Shown here: positions 7,595 to 15,637 of the stretch, piece by piece
Layout of the letters: each line of letters opens with the position of its first letter
Numbering within the stretch: the first letter of the stretch is position 1
From: an uncultured Ruminococcus sp.
GTDB lineage: Bacteria > Bacillota > Clostridia > Oscillospirales > Acutalibacteraceae
DNA: 64,000 nucleotides
Assembly (NCBI GenBank): GCA_902789345.1
Contig: CADANT010000002.1
Span: 47,222-111,221, forward strand
Reading direction: 5' to 3'
Position numbers and translations under genes: made by a program
Notes under the pieces: generated by a model
What the model was told of the DNA's origin: nothing
Databases searched by the model: none
What the model saw: the letters and a program-made list of their open reading frames with translations, nothing else

Positions 7595-9325
7595 CTATTC
7601 CACAAGCGGCGGAACATAATTTTCTATTGCCTCTCTAAGCTTTGGGTGATGTATAATAAAGTGTATTGCAGGGGATTTTCCCTTTGAAACCATTACCCAC
7701 TCCCCTTGGTGAATAATAATCTGCAAATTTATAAAGTTTATGTCATTAATCTTCTTTATTTTGTAGTTTTTATGTACTTTTGCAAACTCCTCTGTTTGTC
7801 TTAAATGCTCTGAATACTCGCTGTAGCTGTACATAATATCGTCATTATAGAACGCTCCCGACAGGCTCATAGCCACAGGGCGGCGGTTAAACTCCTCTTG
7901 GGTAATGTACGGTATTTCTTCCTCTATGGTGTTTTTAGCAAGTATTTTTTCTGCGATTGACCTTTGGGTTTTTGCAAAATTTAAAATTTTTGTTATTTTG
8001 TCACGGGACAGAGAGCGGCTTTCCAAAAGCTTTTTTAAATATTCCGGCTCTATGGTGTACAAAGGCGGTGAAGATAGTATACTTCGTCTTTTTCCATCGA
8101 TGGCGGCATCCGAAAGCATAAAGGCATTAAGAGAAACCGCCCTTTCTTCGCCGTAAATATCCATAAGGGGCTTTGCACAGCTTAGCATTTGCTTGGCCCT
8201 TTTACTGTAATACACAACTTCTTCCCTGTTTTTGGTAAGGTAGTATTTTCCGCTGTTATGGTAACCTGTTATAGCCTCGCCTGTAAGAGCCGCCGCTCCC
8301 GAAACCTTTAGCAAATGCATAAACACATTGTTCTGCACACCCTTTAGATAGTAGGGCGATATTTGACCTGTCATATACATTGGTATGTAGCTTTCCAGCC
8401 CCAACATCATCTCGGAAAACGGTCTGTCTACATTGTGAATCATATTCAGGTGAAGCCCTTTTTTAAGCATTACAGCCATACCAAACATCCATTTTTTAGG
8501 AAAATCCTTATCCTTTGCCATTTCGTCCATAGGCATATCACTGTACATTGTTACAGGCTCTCTGGATTTTGAAAGGACTGTGGCTTTCAGAAAATCCAGC
8601 TCACTGTCCATCATTTCCTTTAGTCCAAAATAGCTTTTAGATGTTGGCAGCTGAAAAGGAACAGTAGGAACTTTAAGCTTATCAAAGTGAATGGTGTTGA
8701 TATACTCATTTAGGTCAAATTCGTTAAGCTTGGAAAAAAACTCCGAAATTCTTTCGCTGTCGTTGCTTTTTCCCTCAACAAGCCAACCTCTTATTTTGCC
8801 GCTGCAAATACTTTGCACAGACAGCTCTTGCGCTGTACAGCCCAGCAGTTCCGCCAATATTTTTCTGTCTTTCTCACTGTTATACTCTGTTGCCACAAAC
8901 TCCGCAACACCGGCGGCAAACTTTAGCGGCTCTGACGGCTGACGCTGACCGTTTCTAATGCGGAACACCGACGATGTGTCGTAGTTTATACTTTTGCACA
9001 GCCTGGTAACATTAATATTCAGCACAGAAATAAGTATGTTCAGGTTGTTGCGCAGTTGTTGTTTGTTGGTGGCTATAATGTCGGGACAGCTTACAAAGCT
9101 TTCCATAACACTGCCTGCGGTAATAGAATCTATTTCCCGTTTGCCTGCCAACTCTGCAATACCATTGCACAGCTGTTCCAGACCTTTTGAATTTATTTCA
9201 GGCACACGCTCGCCGCAGCGGTAGCGGCTAAGTGACGAAGCGGACAGCCCGGAGCTTTCTGCAAGCTCCTGTGCGGTACAGCCCAGCTGACTTATATAGT
9301 TATTTAGCACTTCCTTAAAATACAT
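7595..9325 (-). CDS. Large multi-HTH (XRE-like) regulatory protein
   Basis: 576 residues from the ATG at 9325 (a GTG at 9331 is in frame, but GGAGG spacing suits the ATG). Residues 5-58 form a Cro/C1-like HTH (SGLSASSLSRYRCGERVP); residues 92-140 form a second (NINVTRLCKS...SVFRIRNGQRQP). The octapeptide LGCTAQEL occurs at 14-21 and again at 161-168, suggesting a third, degenerate copy. The remaining 390 residues have no motif I recognise; they could be a sensor or scaffold. Probably a DNA-binding regulator; the target is unknown. It is flanked by a terminator and by the tRNA region, with no obvious partner. Confidence 0.7.
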   Translation of the reverse strand: MYFKEVLNNYISQLGCTAQELAESSGLSASSLSRYRCGERVPEINSKGLEQLCNGIAELAGKREIDSITAGSVMESFVSCPDIIATNKQQLRNNLNILISVLNINVTRLCKSINYDTSSVFRIRNGQRQPSEPLKFAAGVAEFVATEYNSEKDRKILAELLGCTAQELSVQSICSGKIRGWLVEGKSNDSERISEFFSKLNEFDLNEYINTIHFDKLKVPTVPFQLPTSKSYFGLKEMMDSELDFLKATVLSKSREPVTMYSDMPMDEMAKDKDFPKKWMFGMAVMLKKGLHLNMIHNVDRPFSEMMLGLESYIPMYMTGQISPYYLKGVQNNVFMHLLKVSGAAALTGEAITGYHNSGKYYLTKNREEVVYYSKRAKQMLSCAKPLMDIYGEERAVSLNAFMLSDAAIDGKRRSILSSPPLYTIEPEYLKKLLESRSLSRDKITKILNFAKTQRSIAEKILAKNTIEEEIPYITQEEFNRRPVAMSLSGAFYNDDIMYSYSEYSEHLRQTEEFAKVHKNYKIKKINDINFINLQIIIHQGEWVMVSKGKSPAIHFIIHHPKLREAIENYVPPLVE

Positions 9326-9473
9326 ATGCACCCTCCAACAAGGATTTTTAGTTTAACCTCATTTACACCACGGTAACCTGTTAAACAATTTTCAGCATAA
9401 ATTCAACCCTAATAATTTTATCTAAATATGCCATAAAATTTTCTTTTTTTTAATAATTTTTACTATCGTGTAC

Positions 9474-9503
9474 ATTATAAAATTATACACAAAACCGGAA
9501 CAA
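9474..9503 (-). promoter_or_regulatory. Possible promoter of the multi-HTH gene
   Basis: Read on the minus strand: -35 TTGTTC (9503-9498), 18-nt spacer, -10 TATAAT (9479-9474). The -10 lies inside an imperfect inverted repeat with arms GTGTA/TACAC (9468-9490), a possible autoregulatory operator. The rest of 9332-9600 is AT-rich with nothing else recognised. Confidence 0.4.
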
Positions 9504-9621
9504 AAGCAACTGTTTTGCCGCATACCACACAACAGTTTGTGCCTATAAGTGACCTGTAGGTGTGCTTTCGCCGTACAAAACTTAAAATACAATAATAAAA
9601 ATAAAAATTTTTAAAAAGTTG

Positions 9622-9650
9622 TTGACAAAGCAATTAATATGTGGTATATT
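9622..9650 (+). promoter_or_regulatory. Strong promoter of the tRNA pair
   Basis: Consensus -35 TTGACA (9622-9627), 17-nt spacer, -10 TATATT (9645-9650), 24 nt before the tRNA-Thr gene. Confidence 0.8.
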
Positions 9651-9674
9651 AATTGAGCGTTAAGTGATTAACTC

Positions 9675-9750
9675 GCTGGTGTAGCTCAGTTGGTAGAGCA
9701 GCTGATTTGTAATCAGCAGGTCGGGGGTTCAAGTCCGTCCACCAGCTCCA
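9675..9750 (+). tRNA. tRNA-Thr (anticodon TGT)
   Basis: 76 nt with encoded CCA. Acceptor GCTGGTG pairs with CACCAGC; anticodon stem GCTGA/TCAGC encloses the loop TTTGTAA with anticodon TGT; the GGTTCAAGTCC T-arm is present. Confidence 0.97.
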
Positions 9751-9778
9751 AAGGCTACTAAGTTATTTAGTAGCCTTT
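9750..9778 (+). terminator. Inter-tRNA hairpin (weak terminator or processing signal)
   Basis: A perfect 12-bp stem (AAAGGCTACTAA at 9750-9761 with its complement at 9767-9778) around a 5-nt loop lies between the two tRNAs. It ends in only three T residues and then CAACTT, so termination would be partial; it may instead guide processing. Confidence 0.5.
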
Positions 9779-9789
9779 CAACTTAATAA

Positions 9790-9874
9790 GGGAGATTTCC
9801 CGAGTGGCCAAAGGGGACAGACTGTAAATCTGCTGGCTAAGCCTTCGGTGGTTCGAATCCACCATCTCCCACCA
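9790..9874 (+). tRNA. tRNA-Tyr (anticodon GTA)
   Basis: 85 nt with a long variable arm and encoded CCA. Acceptor GGGAGAT pairs with ATCTCCC; the anticodon loop contains GTA between CAGA/TCTG stem bases. Probably transcribed from the promoter before tRNA-Thr. Confidence 0.97.
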
Positions 9875-9912
9875 GAAAAAGACGATTGTTTTTACAATCG
9901 TCTTTTTCTTTT
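9875..9912 (+). terminator. Terminator of the tRNA operon
   Basis: A 15-bp stem (9875-9889 with 9894-9908, GAAAAAGACGATTGT and complement) begins immediately after the tRNA-Tyr CCA and ends in a T-rich tract. Confidence 0.9.
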
Positions 9913-10057
9913 GCATTTTTAATTATTAACATAAAGCCTCTTTGCTCAATTAAACATACTATTACTCTTCATAAACTCCATAAGATTCACATGCTTTATT
10001 CCGTTTCTGTTTTGCAAAATATAATCTGTTGTAATAACCAATACATTCAAAAAACTC

Positions 10058-10108
10058 AAGTTATGGGGGTTACTTTTTAATTTTTTTCAAAATATACCCC
10101 CATAACTT
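10058..10108 (-). terminator. Terminator of the ankyrin-repeat gene
   Basis: A perfect 13-bp stem, AAGTTATGGGGGT (10058-10070) with its complement (10096-10108) and a 25-nt AT-rich loop. On the minus strand it is followed by GAGTTTTTTG. The rest of 9913-10200 is AT-rich with nothing recognised. Confidence 0.75.
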
Positions 10109-10200
10109 CCAATTTTAATGTAAATTCAGGTTGTCTTTTCTATTAATTGAACAGCTTTTTAATACAGTTCTTAATACAGTTTTTCTAAGCTGTTATTTAT

Positions 10201-10863
10201 TTAGCCTATTGCCTTATTCAACAGCTTTGCCAGCGAATCTTCCGTATAAAACTGTAATACTGTTTGCTTTGTATTTGGCGATACATATGAAAAATCCGCC
10301 CCAAAGTCACATAATAAATTAAGTACCCTTAGCAAATCCTTTTGCAATTCATCTGTAAGGATTTTATCGTCACTTTCACGATGTTCAACATAGTTATATG
10401 ACGGCAATATTTGTTTAGCCTGTAAACAGAACCGCCACAAGCCGGAATTTCCGTAAGAATCTACAGAATTAACATCAGCACCCATTTCCAACATTCTCTT
10501 TAAAACATTATATGCTTTAAGTGCGTCTTCCTCTGTAGAAAAAACAGTAAACCCTGTATATTGATTATTGGTGTTCCACCTGCAAGTCATTACTGCGGCA
10601 TTTATTGCGTCGTGTACAACAGGTGCTCTCCATTCGTTACAGCAGGAGCTGTCCTCTATAAAATTCAAGTTTGCTCCCATATCTATTAAATAGTCAGAAA
10701 TTTCAAAAGCTCCTACTTTTAACGCCACCTGCAAGGGTGACTGCCCGTCATCCTTTTTGGGAGGCTGTTTGGCTACACAATTAACCAACTCCGGCTTACC
10801 GCTTATTATTTCTTTAACCAAATCTAAATCCTTATTGCGAATGGCTTTAAACAGTTTTTTCAA
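10201..10863 (-). CDS. Ankyrin-repeat protein
   Basis: 220 residues without signal peptide. Ankyrin-type units are visible: DLVKEIISGKPELVN (near 15), GQSPLQVALKVGAFEISDYLIDMGANLN (40-68) and VLKRMLEMGADVNSVDSYGNSGLWRFC (120-147), then LLCDFGADFSYVS near the end. Such small cytoplasmic ankyrin proteins occur as protein-binding modules and sometimes as immunity proteins of polymorphic toxins. No toxin gene is adjacent, so the function is unknown. The gene after it on the transcript side is the tRNA region; upstream lies a small acidic protein on the same strand. Confidence 0.75.
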   Translation of the reverse strand: MKKLFKAIRNKDLDLVKEIISGKPELVNCVAKQPPKKDDGQSPLQVALKVGAFEISDYLIDMGANLNFIEDSSCCNEWRAPVVHDAINAAVMTCRWNTNNQYTGFTVFSTEEDALKAYNVLKRMLEMGADVNSVDSYGNSGLWRFCLQAKQILPSYNYVEHRESDDKILTDELQKDLLRVLNLLCDFGADFSYVSPNTKQTVLQFYTEDSLAKLLNKAIG

Positions 10864-10923
10864 AAACTTAACCTCCCCCGGTAATCAATATTTTATCACG
10901 CTGAAACAGTCTGCGGCTTTACA

Positions 10924-11346
10924 TCAGTTACTTTTTGCTTCGCTTATCCAATTTAAGAAAACCTCCTCAGGCGTTATATTGCCATTATCAGGGTTTTCCT
11001 CATATTTATAATCTGCATCAAAACTGCCGGTTTGCACATTGCAAATCAGCTTTAGTTCATTTGCGCATGGGTGCTCATATTTGTTGCACACCTCAATAAG
11101 CCTTTCAATGTCTTCTGTACCAACATCAAAAAATTGTTTTGTCAGTTCTTCACTTCCAACCTCACCGGCTGTAATTACAGCTGTACCTACTTTAAAAAAT
11201 GCATTAAACATTTGTATATGCTCTGTTTGATATAAATATACATAGACTACATTAGCGTCAATATTTCCGATTTCTAAATATTCCATACAAAGGGAAATAT
11301 AATCCGCCTGAATGTCTGTAAATGCATCTTCAAATCCTTTAATCAT
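10924..11346 (-). CDS. Small acidic protein of unknown function (possibly immunity-like)
   Basis: The frame is open back to 11451, but that part runs through the terminator of the upstream ATPase gene (11434-11470), so the ATG at 11346 (MIKGFEDAF), preceded by AAAAGAAG, is the plausible start; this gives 140 residues. The protein is acidic, has no signal or membrane segment, and ends YKYEENPDN...TPEEVFLNWISEAK. That Glu-rich tail with an F..W motif recalls immunity proteins of the DUF600/YezG kind, a weak resemblance only. It lies 60 nt upstream of the ankyrin gene on the same strand and may be co-transcribed with it. Confidence 0.55.
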   Translation of the reverse strand: MIKGFEDAFTDIQADYISLCMEYLEIGNIDANVVYVYLYQTEHIQMFNAFFKVGTAVITAGEVGSEELTKQFFDVGTEDIERLIEVCNKYEHPCANELKLICNVQTGSFDADYKYEENPDNGNITPEEVFLNWISEAKSN

Positions 11347-11433
11347 TGCTATTTCTTCTTTTAGGTTAGGCTTAAAATAATTTCTTTCATTATAACATAA
11401 AATAAACTTATATACTTTGGTTTTATAAAAAAT

Positions 11434-11470
11434 AAGGGTGCAGACATACACTTTTTATGCCTGCACCCTT
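11434..11470 (-). terminator. Terminator of the metal-transporting P1B ATPase
   Basis: AAGGGTGCAG-CAT at 11434-11446 pairs with ATG-CCTGCACCCTT at 11457-11470; on the minus strand it is followed by ATTTTTTATAAAA. It also rules out the longest reading of the next gene downstream. Confidence 0.85.
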
Positions 11471-11501
11471 TAAAACAACTATGTTTTATTCTTAGGTAAA
11501 A

Positions 11502-14099
11502 CTATTCCTTTGAAAATCTTTTCATATACAATATTCTAATTGAATTTAAAATACACAGCATTGCAACGCCTGTGTCGGCAAATACTGCCAGCCACATATT
11601 GGCATATATGCCTGTAATACCCAGTACCATAACTATAATTTTTATAACAAGGGCAAATACAACATTCTCTCTTGAAATAACTGTTGTTCGCTTTGAAATG
11701 CTTATTGCCTTTGGAATAGACTCAACATCAGAATTCATTATTACTAAATCTGCTGCCTCTATCGCGGCGTCTGCACCACTGCCCATTGCCGCACCAACAT
11801 CGGCTCCTGCTAAAACAGGTGCGTCGTTAATGCCGTCACCTACAAACATTACACTGCCGTGCTGACTGCGTATTTCTTTTAGGGCTGTCAGCTTATCCTC
11901 AGGCAGCAGCTTTGCGTGCACTTGGTCTATACCTGTTTGCTTTGCTACAGCGTTGGCTGTTTTCTCGTCGTCACCTGTAAGCATTGCTGTGAAAATATGC
12001 TGTTGTTTAATTCCGCTGACAGCTGACTTTGCGTCAGGCTTTATGGTGTCTGCTATTACAACATAACCGCTATATTTGCCGTCAACAGCTACAAGCACCT
12101 GTGTGCCGTCTGTTTGGCTGTAGTTGGACATATCTATGTTAAAGTCGTTCATAAGCTTTTTATTACCGCACAAAACAGTTTTACCGTTAATAACTGCCTT
12201 TATGCCCTTACCGCTTATTTCCTCTATTGTGTCAGCCGACAATATTTCAACATTAGACCTGTTTGCATAGTCAACAATACTCTTAGCTATTGGGTGTGTA
12301 GACGCCTGCTCGCAGGAAGCACACAGCTGTAAAAGCTTATTTTCGTCACAGCCGTTTGGCACAAGGTTTTGAACCTCAAAATTACCCTTTGTAATAGTAC
12401 CTGTTTTATCCATTACAACTGCCTTAACACCGGCAAGGGCCTCCATTGACAAACCGCCCTTAAACAATATACCACGCTTTGAGCCTGCGCCGATTCCGGA
12501 GAAGAAGGCAAGAGGCACGCTTAGTACCAAAGCACAAGGACAGCTCATAACCAAGAAGCTAAGCGCTGTATATACCCACGGGAAAAATTCCTGACCTGTA
12601 ACAAGAGGAATAACAATAGCTGTAAACAACGCAACAGCAACTACTATTGGCGTATATACACGGGCAAAGCGTGTAATAAAGTTGTCAATCTTTGGTTTAC
12701 CGGCGGCGGCATTTTCAACAGAATCCAAAATTCTTGTTACCATTGACTCGCCCAAAACCTTGTCAACCTTTATTTTAATAACTGTTGATTCGTTGACACA
12801 GCCTGACATAACCTGTGAGCCTACCTCTACCTTTACAGGCACGCTTTCACCGGTAACTGCCGAGGTATCAATTCTGCTGTTGCCCCCTATAACCGTACCG
12901 TCAAGAGGGATTCTGTCGCCGGGCCTTACCAGTACAACATCGCCTACCTGGGCTTGTTCTGCCGGTATAACCGTTACTTCACCGTTTTCCACAAGGTTTA
13001 CCTGCTCCGGGCGTAAATCAACGGCATCCATAATCTGGCTTCTGCTTCGTTCAACTGCAATTTTCTCAAACAGCTCGCCTATTCTAAAGAACAGCATTAC
13101 GCCAACCGCCTCAGGGTACTCTGCAATGGCAAATGCACCAATGGTTGCAACGCTCATTAAAAAGTTCTCATCAAAAACCTGACCTTTTAATATGTTCTTG
13201 CCTGCCTTTAGTACAACCTCTCCGCCAAGTACAATGTAAGAGATAACAAACAACGCAATAGCCGGAATGTTTATGCTTAAGCCTGTTATTAAATGCTCAC
13301 AGCATATTGCCGCCGCAAGCAGTACAACACCGATAATAATATTTATAAATTCCCTTTTATTGGCTGTAAATATACTTTCTTTTTTCAGCTTATCTGCCTT
13401 AGCTGTTGTTTGTGTCTGCTGTGGCTTAACCGTTACTCCGTCCTCTATGCTGTCGCAGGTTTGCTGTAGTATAGCCTGCAGCTCCTTTTGCGGCTTGTTG
13501 CTTGTTACTACAAGCTTTTTGGTGGCAAAGGTAAAGGTTTCGCTTTCTACCTCCGGCAGAGTTTTTATTTTATCTTCTATTTTCGCCGCACAGTGGGCAC
13601 AGTTTAGATCTTTAAGAGTAAATGCATATGTAACCGCTTTTTTGTTTTTCTGCGGTTCTACTGTTACTCCGTCCTCTATGCTGTCACAGGTTTGCTGTAG
13701 TATAGCCTGCAACTCCTTTTGCGGCTTGTTGCTTGTTACTACAAGCTTTTTGGTGGCAAAGGTAAAGTTTTCGCTTTCTACCTCCGGCAAAGTTTTTATT
13801 TTATCTTCTATTTTCGCCGCACAGTGGGCACAGTTTAAATCTTTAAGAGTAAATGCATATGTAACCGCTTTTTTGTTTTTCTGCGGTTCTACTGTTACTC
13901 CGTCCTCTATGCTGTCGCAGGTTTGCTGTAGTATAGCCTGCAGCTCCTTTTGTGGCTTGTTGCTTGTTACTACAAGCTTTTTGGTTGCAAAGGTAAAAGT
14001 TTCGCTTTCTACCTCCGGCAAAGTTTTTATTTTATCTTCTATTTTCGCCGCACAGTGGGCGCAGTTTAAATTATTTAACAGGAATATTTGCTTCTCCAT
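11502..14099 (-). CDS. cadA: P1B-type heavy-metal ATPase (Zn/Cd/Pb class) with three N-terminal HMA domains
   Basis: ATP-driven efflux of divalent soft metals across the membrane. 865 residues, long for the family because of three HMA domains with CAHC sites at C13/C16, C90/C93 and C167/C170, spaced exactly 77 residues. Then follow the TGES actuator loop, SCPCAL in the sixth membrane helix (about 518-522), DKTGT phosphorylation site (about 561-565) and GDGINDAPVL. SVP after the CPC motif and the last helices with VIKIIVMVLG and MWLAVFADTGV match Zn/Cd/Pb rather than Cu pumps. The ATG at 14099 has GGAGG 8 nt upstream. A SmtB/CadC-like operator overlaps the predicted transcript start. Metal specificity is inferred. 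Confidence 0.9.
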   Translation of the reverse strand: MEKQIFLLNNLNCAHCAAKIEDKIKTLPEVESETFTFATKKLVVTSNKPQKELQAILQQTCDSIEDGVTVEPQKNKKAVTYAFTLKDLNCAHCAAKIEDKIKTLPEVESENFTFATKKLVVTSNKPQKELQAILQQTCDSIEDGVTVEPQKNKKAVTYAFTLKDLNCAHCAAKIEDKIKTLPEVESETFTFATKKLVVTSNKPQKELQAILQQTCDSIEDGVTVKPQQTQTTAKADKLKKESIFTANKREFINIIIGVVLLAAAICCEHLITGLSINIPAIALFVISYIVLGGEVVLKAGKNILKGQVFDENFLMSVATIGAFAIAEYPEAVGVMLFFRIGELFEKIAVERSRSQIMDAVDLRPEQVNLVENGEVTVIPAEQAQVGDVVLVRPGDRIPLDGTVIGGNSRIDTSAVTGESVPVKVEVGSQVMSGCVNESTVIKIKVDKVLGESMVTRILDSVENAAAGKPKIDNFITRFARVYTPIVVAVALFTAIVIPLVTGQEFFPWVYTALSFLVMSCPCALVLSVPLAFFSGIGAGSKRGILFKGGLSMEALAGVKAVVMDKTGTITKGNFEVQNLVPNGCDENKLLQLCASCEQASTHPIAKSIVDYANRSNVEILSADTIEEISGKGIKAVINGKTVLCGNKKLMNDFNIDMSNYSQTDGTQVLVAVDGKYSGYVVIADTIKPDAKSAVSGIKQQHIFTAMLTGDDEKTANAVAKQTGIDQVHAKLLPEDKLTALKEIRSQHGSVMFVGDGINDAPVLAGADVGAAMGSGADAAIEAADLVIMNSDVESIPKAISISKRTTVISRENVVFALVIKIIVMVLGITGIYANMWLAVFADTGVAMLCILNSIRILYMKRFSKE
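13420..14070 (-). repeat. 231-bp in-frame tandem repeats encoding the HMA domains
   Basis: Nearly identical 231-bp units (77 codons) repeat almost three times within the P1B ATPase gene, for instance the segment starting CTACTGTTACTCCGTCCTC on the plus strand near 13658 and again near 13889. Differences are single bases (for example CTGTCGCAGG versus CTGTCACAGG). The degree of identity at synonymous sites points to recent duplication. Confidence 0.9.
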
Positions 14100-14128
14100 A
14101 ACAAAGCCTCCTTACATCTAAATACATT

Positions 14129-14154
14129 AACATATGAACATATGCTCATATGTT
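14129..14154 (-). promoter_or_regulatory. ArsR/SmtB (CadC/CzrA)-type operator
   Basis: A 26-bp palindrome with one mismatched pair; each arm is AACATATGA and the core is TGAACATATGCTCA, matching the TGAAC-N4-GTTCA-like sites bound by metal-responsive ArsR/SmtB repressors. It covers the expected transcription start of the P1B ATPase gene. No ArsR-family gene lies in the window. Confidence 0.7.
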
Positions 14155-14162
14155 CTAGCATT

Positions 14163-14191
14163 ATATTACTACCCCTTTCCATATATGTCAA
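14163..14191 (-). promoter_or_regulatory. Promoter of the P1B ATPase gene
   Basis: Read on the minus strand: -35 TTGACA (14191-14186), 17-nt spacer, -10 TAATAT (14168-14163); an overlapping TATAAT at 14165-14160 would need a 20-nt spacer. The operator begins 9 nt downstream of the -10. Confidence 0.65.
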
Positions 14192-14550
14192 TAGGTTTTT
14201 TAAAAATTTTTTATTATTTTAGAAAAAGCTTTATTCCCCTTAATTAAGGCATATTTTTATATTATATTTTCAAAATAGCATTAGGTTAGTATTCTCTAAC
14301 TAAACATTTCTAATACTACTATTAGGATATAATAGTATATATTCGTTAATTTTAAGGAAAATTTTGCACTCTGTACGGCAAGCTTTTTTCTTATATTTTC
14401 ACCTAAAATAAAGGGTATTAGTTACCTCGCAAAGGGCAGTCCCCTCGCCGAAAGAGACAAGTCTGTTATAATTAATACAGGTTAATTTCTAAACACCAAA
14501 TGAGTTAAACATTCGTTTTAAATTTAAAACTGTATTTTGGCATAAAAATA

Positions 14551-14595
14551 CCGACCTCTAAAAGTTAGTTTTTTGTTCTAACTTTTTTGGGTCGG
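14551..14595 (-). terminator. Terminator after the HPr-kinase-like gene
   Basis: A two-part stem: outer CCGACC/GGTCGG and inner AAAAGTTAG/CTAACTTTT around a loop. On the minus strand it is followed by TATTTTTATG. The rest of the gene-free stretch 14192-14707 holds two small AT-rich hairpins (near 14281-14304 and 14310-14326) and no recognisable gene. Confidence 0.65.
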
Positions 14596-14707
14596 GTCAT
14601 ATCTAACTGCTTGTTTTAAGTATTTAATTTTAAGGTATCAGTGTAATGTGGAATGATTTTTTAGGTATATTTTCCAAATTCTTCTCCCACCTTGTTTTGC
14701 GGATAGT

Positions 14708-15424
14708 TTAACGACTTTTACCAATGCTTTCAATTTCAGACAGTGCCGCCTGCACCGCTTTGTCTGAAATTGTACATTCCAATGTATATACAGGTATGGT
14801 ATTAACTATTTTATTTAGAAAATCAATCAGCTTCGCCGCACTTTCTTTGTCTGTAGGACGCATAGTCTGCGCCAAAAGGCTTTTTAAGGCTTCAAAGGGC
14901 GGCACAACAGCCGTACGGTTTTCTGTACTGCGCTTTAGTATAAAAATTCCGCCTAACGGGGCAGATATATTACTGCCGTACTCCTCCTTGCCGTTCCACG
15001 GGTTCCCGTACACGGTAATAATGCCGTCTTTTTCCCTTAGCAAGGGCTTGTCACCGTTAATAATTTGTACCTTATCCTTTAGCAAACCTTTCCACAATTT
15101 TATATGTGTTGTTTTTCCTGTTCCGCTGGGTGCGGTAAACAGGTATGCCTTTTTTTCATATTTTATAGCGGCACTGTGAATAAACATTCCGTTATAGCTT
15201 TGTAAAACAGCTGTACATATTTGTCGGAATACAGCAATAAATTCGGCGGAGATTTCTCCCCCCTCCTGTGCAACAGACAGCTCGTAATCAATATGCTGTT
15301 GATTTACCACAACCTGAAGGTCATATTCATCTGCATCAACCATATACGGTGCCAGCCTGTTTATTGAAAATTTTGTTTTAGGGGTTATTTTTATATTCAA
15401 ATCTGCAATTCTGTATATCGGCAT
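14708..15424 (-). CDS. HPr kinase-like P-loop protein (orphan)
   Basis: 238 residues from the ATG at 15424 (a TTG two codons upstream is also in frame). The P-loop APSGTGKTT lies at 98-106, preceded by a HSAAI segment and followed by INGDKPLL and GNPWNGKEEYG, the pattern of HprK/PEPCK-fold proteins. Relatives such as ScmC-like proteins occur beside PqqD-like proteins and radical SAM maturases in peptide-modification clusters; none is adjacent here. It is therefore a possible kinase of unknown substrate. It sits alone between two terminators. Confidence 0.65.
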   Translation of the reverse strand: MPIYRIADLNIKITPKTKFSINRLAPYMVDADEYDLQVVVNQQHIDYELSVAQEGGEISAEFIAVFRQICTAVLQSYNGMFIHSAAIKYEKKAYLFTAPSGTGKTTHIKLWKGLLKDKVQIINGDKPLLREKDGIITVYGNPWNGKEEYGSNISAPLGGIFILKRSTENRTAVVPPFEALKSLLAQTMRPTDKESAAKLIDFLNKIVNTIPVYTLECTISDKAVQAALSEIESIGKSR

Positions 15425-15530
15425 TTTCAATTCTCTTTCTAAGGCATTTTGTACGGCATAGAATAAACATCCTTTTTAAGACCGCTATAATATTATTCAA
15501 CCTAAATATTTCTTATATTTTACAATAAAA

Positions 15531-15571
15531 TATGCGGCTTGTAAACCGTTTAAACAGCTTACAGGCCGCAT
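15531..15571 (-). terminator. Terminator after the P2-type ATPase gene
   Basis: TGCGGCTTGTAA (15532-15543) pairs with TTACAGGCCGCA (15559-15570) with one wobble; on the minus strand it is followed by TATTTTATTG. Confidence 0.7.
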
Positions 15572-15637
15572 TGAATTTATTTGTCGATTATGCTTCTATA
15601 CATAATGCCTGCTGTAGGTTAAAAGTAAATATATATG

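Noticed and set aside
11347..11451. N-terminal extension of the small acidic protein
   Set aside because: It would be encoded by the terminator of the upstream ATPase gene and AT-rich DNA; the internal ATG with a purine-rich ribosome site is better.
13267..14121. 284-codon plus-strand ORF across the HMA repeats
   Set aside because: Antisense shadow of the P1B ATPase gene; its length comes from the same repeat in triplicate.
14400..14480. Segment with GGCAGTCCCCTCGCCGAAAG as a structured RNA
   Set aside because: No stable pairing or family consensus could be built by eye; left unannotated.
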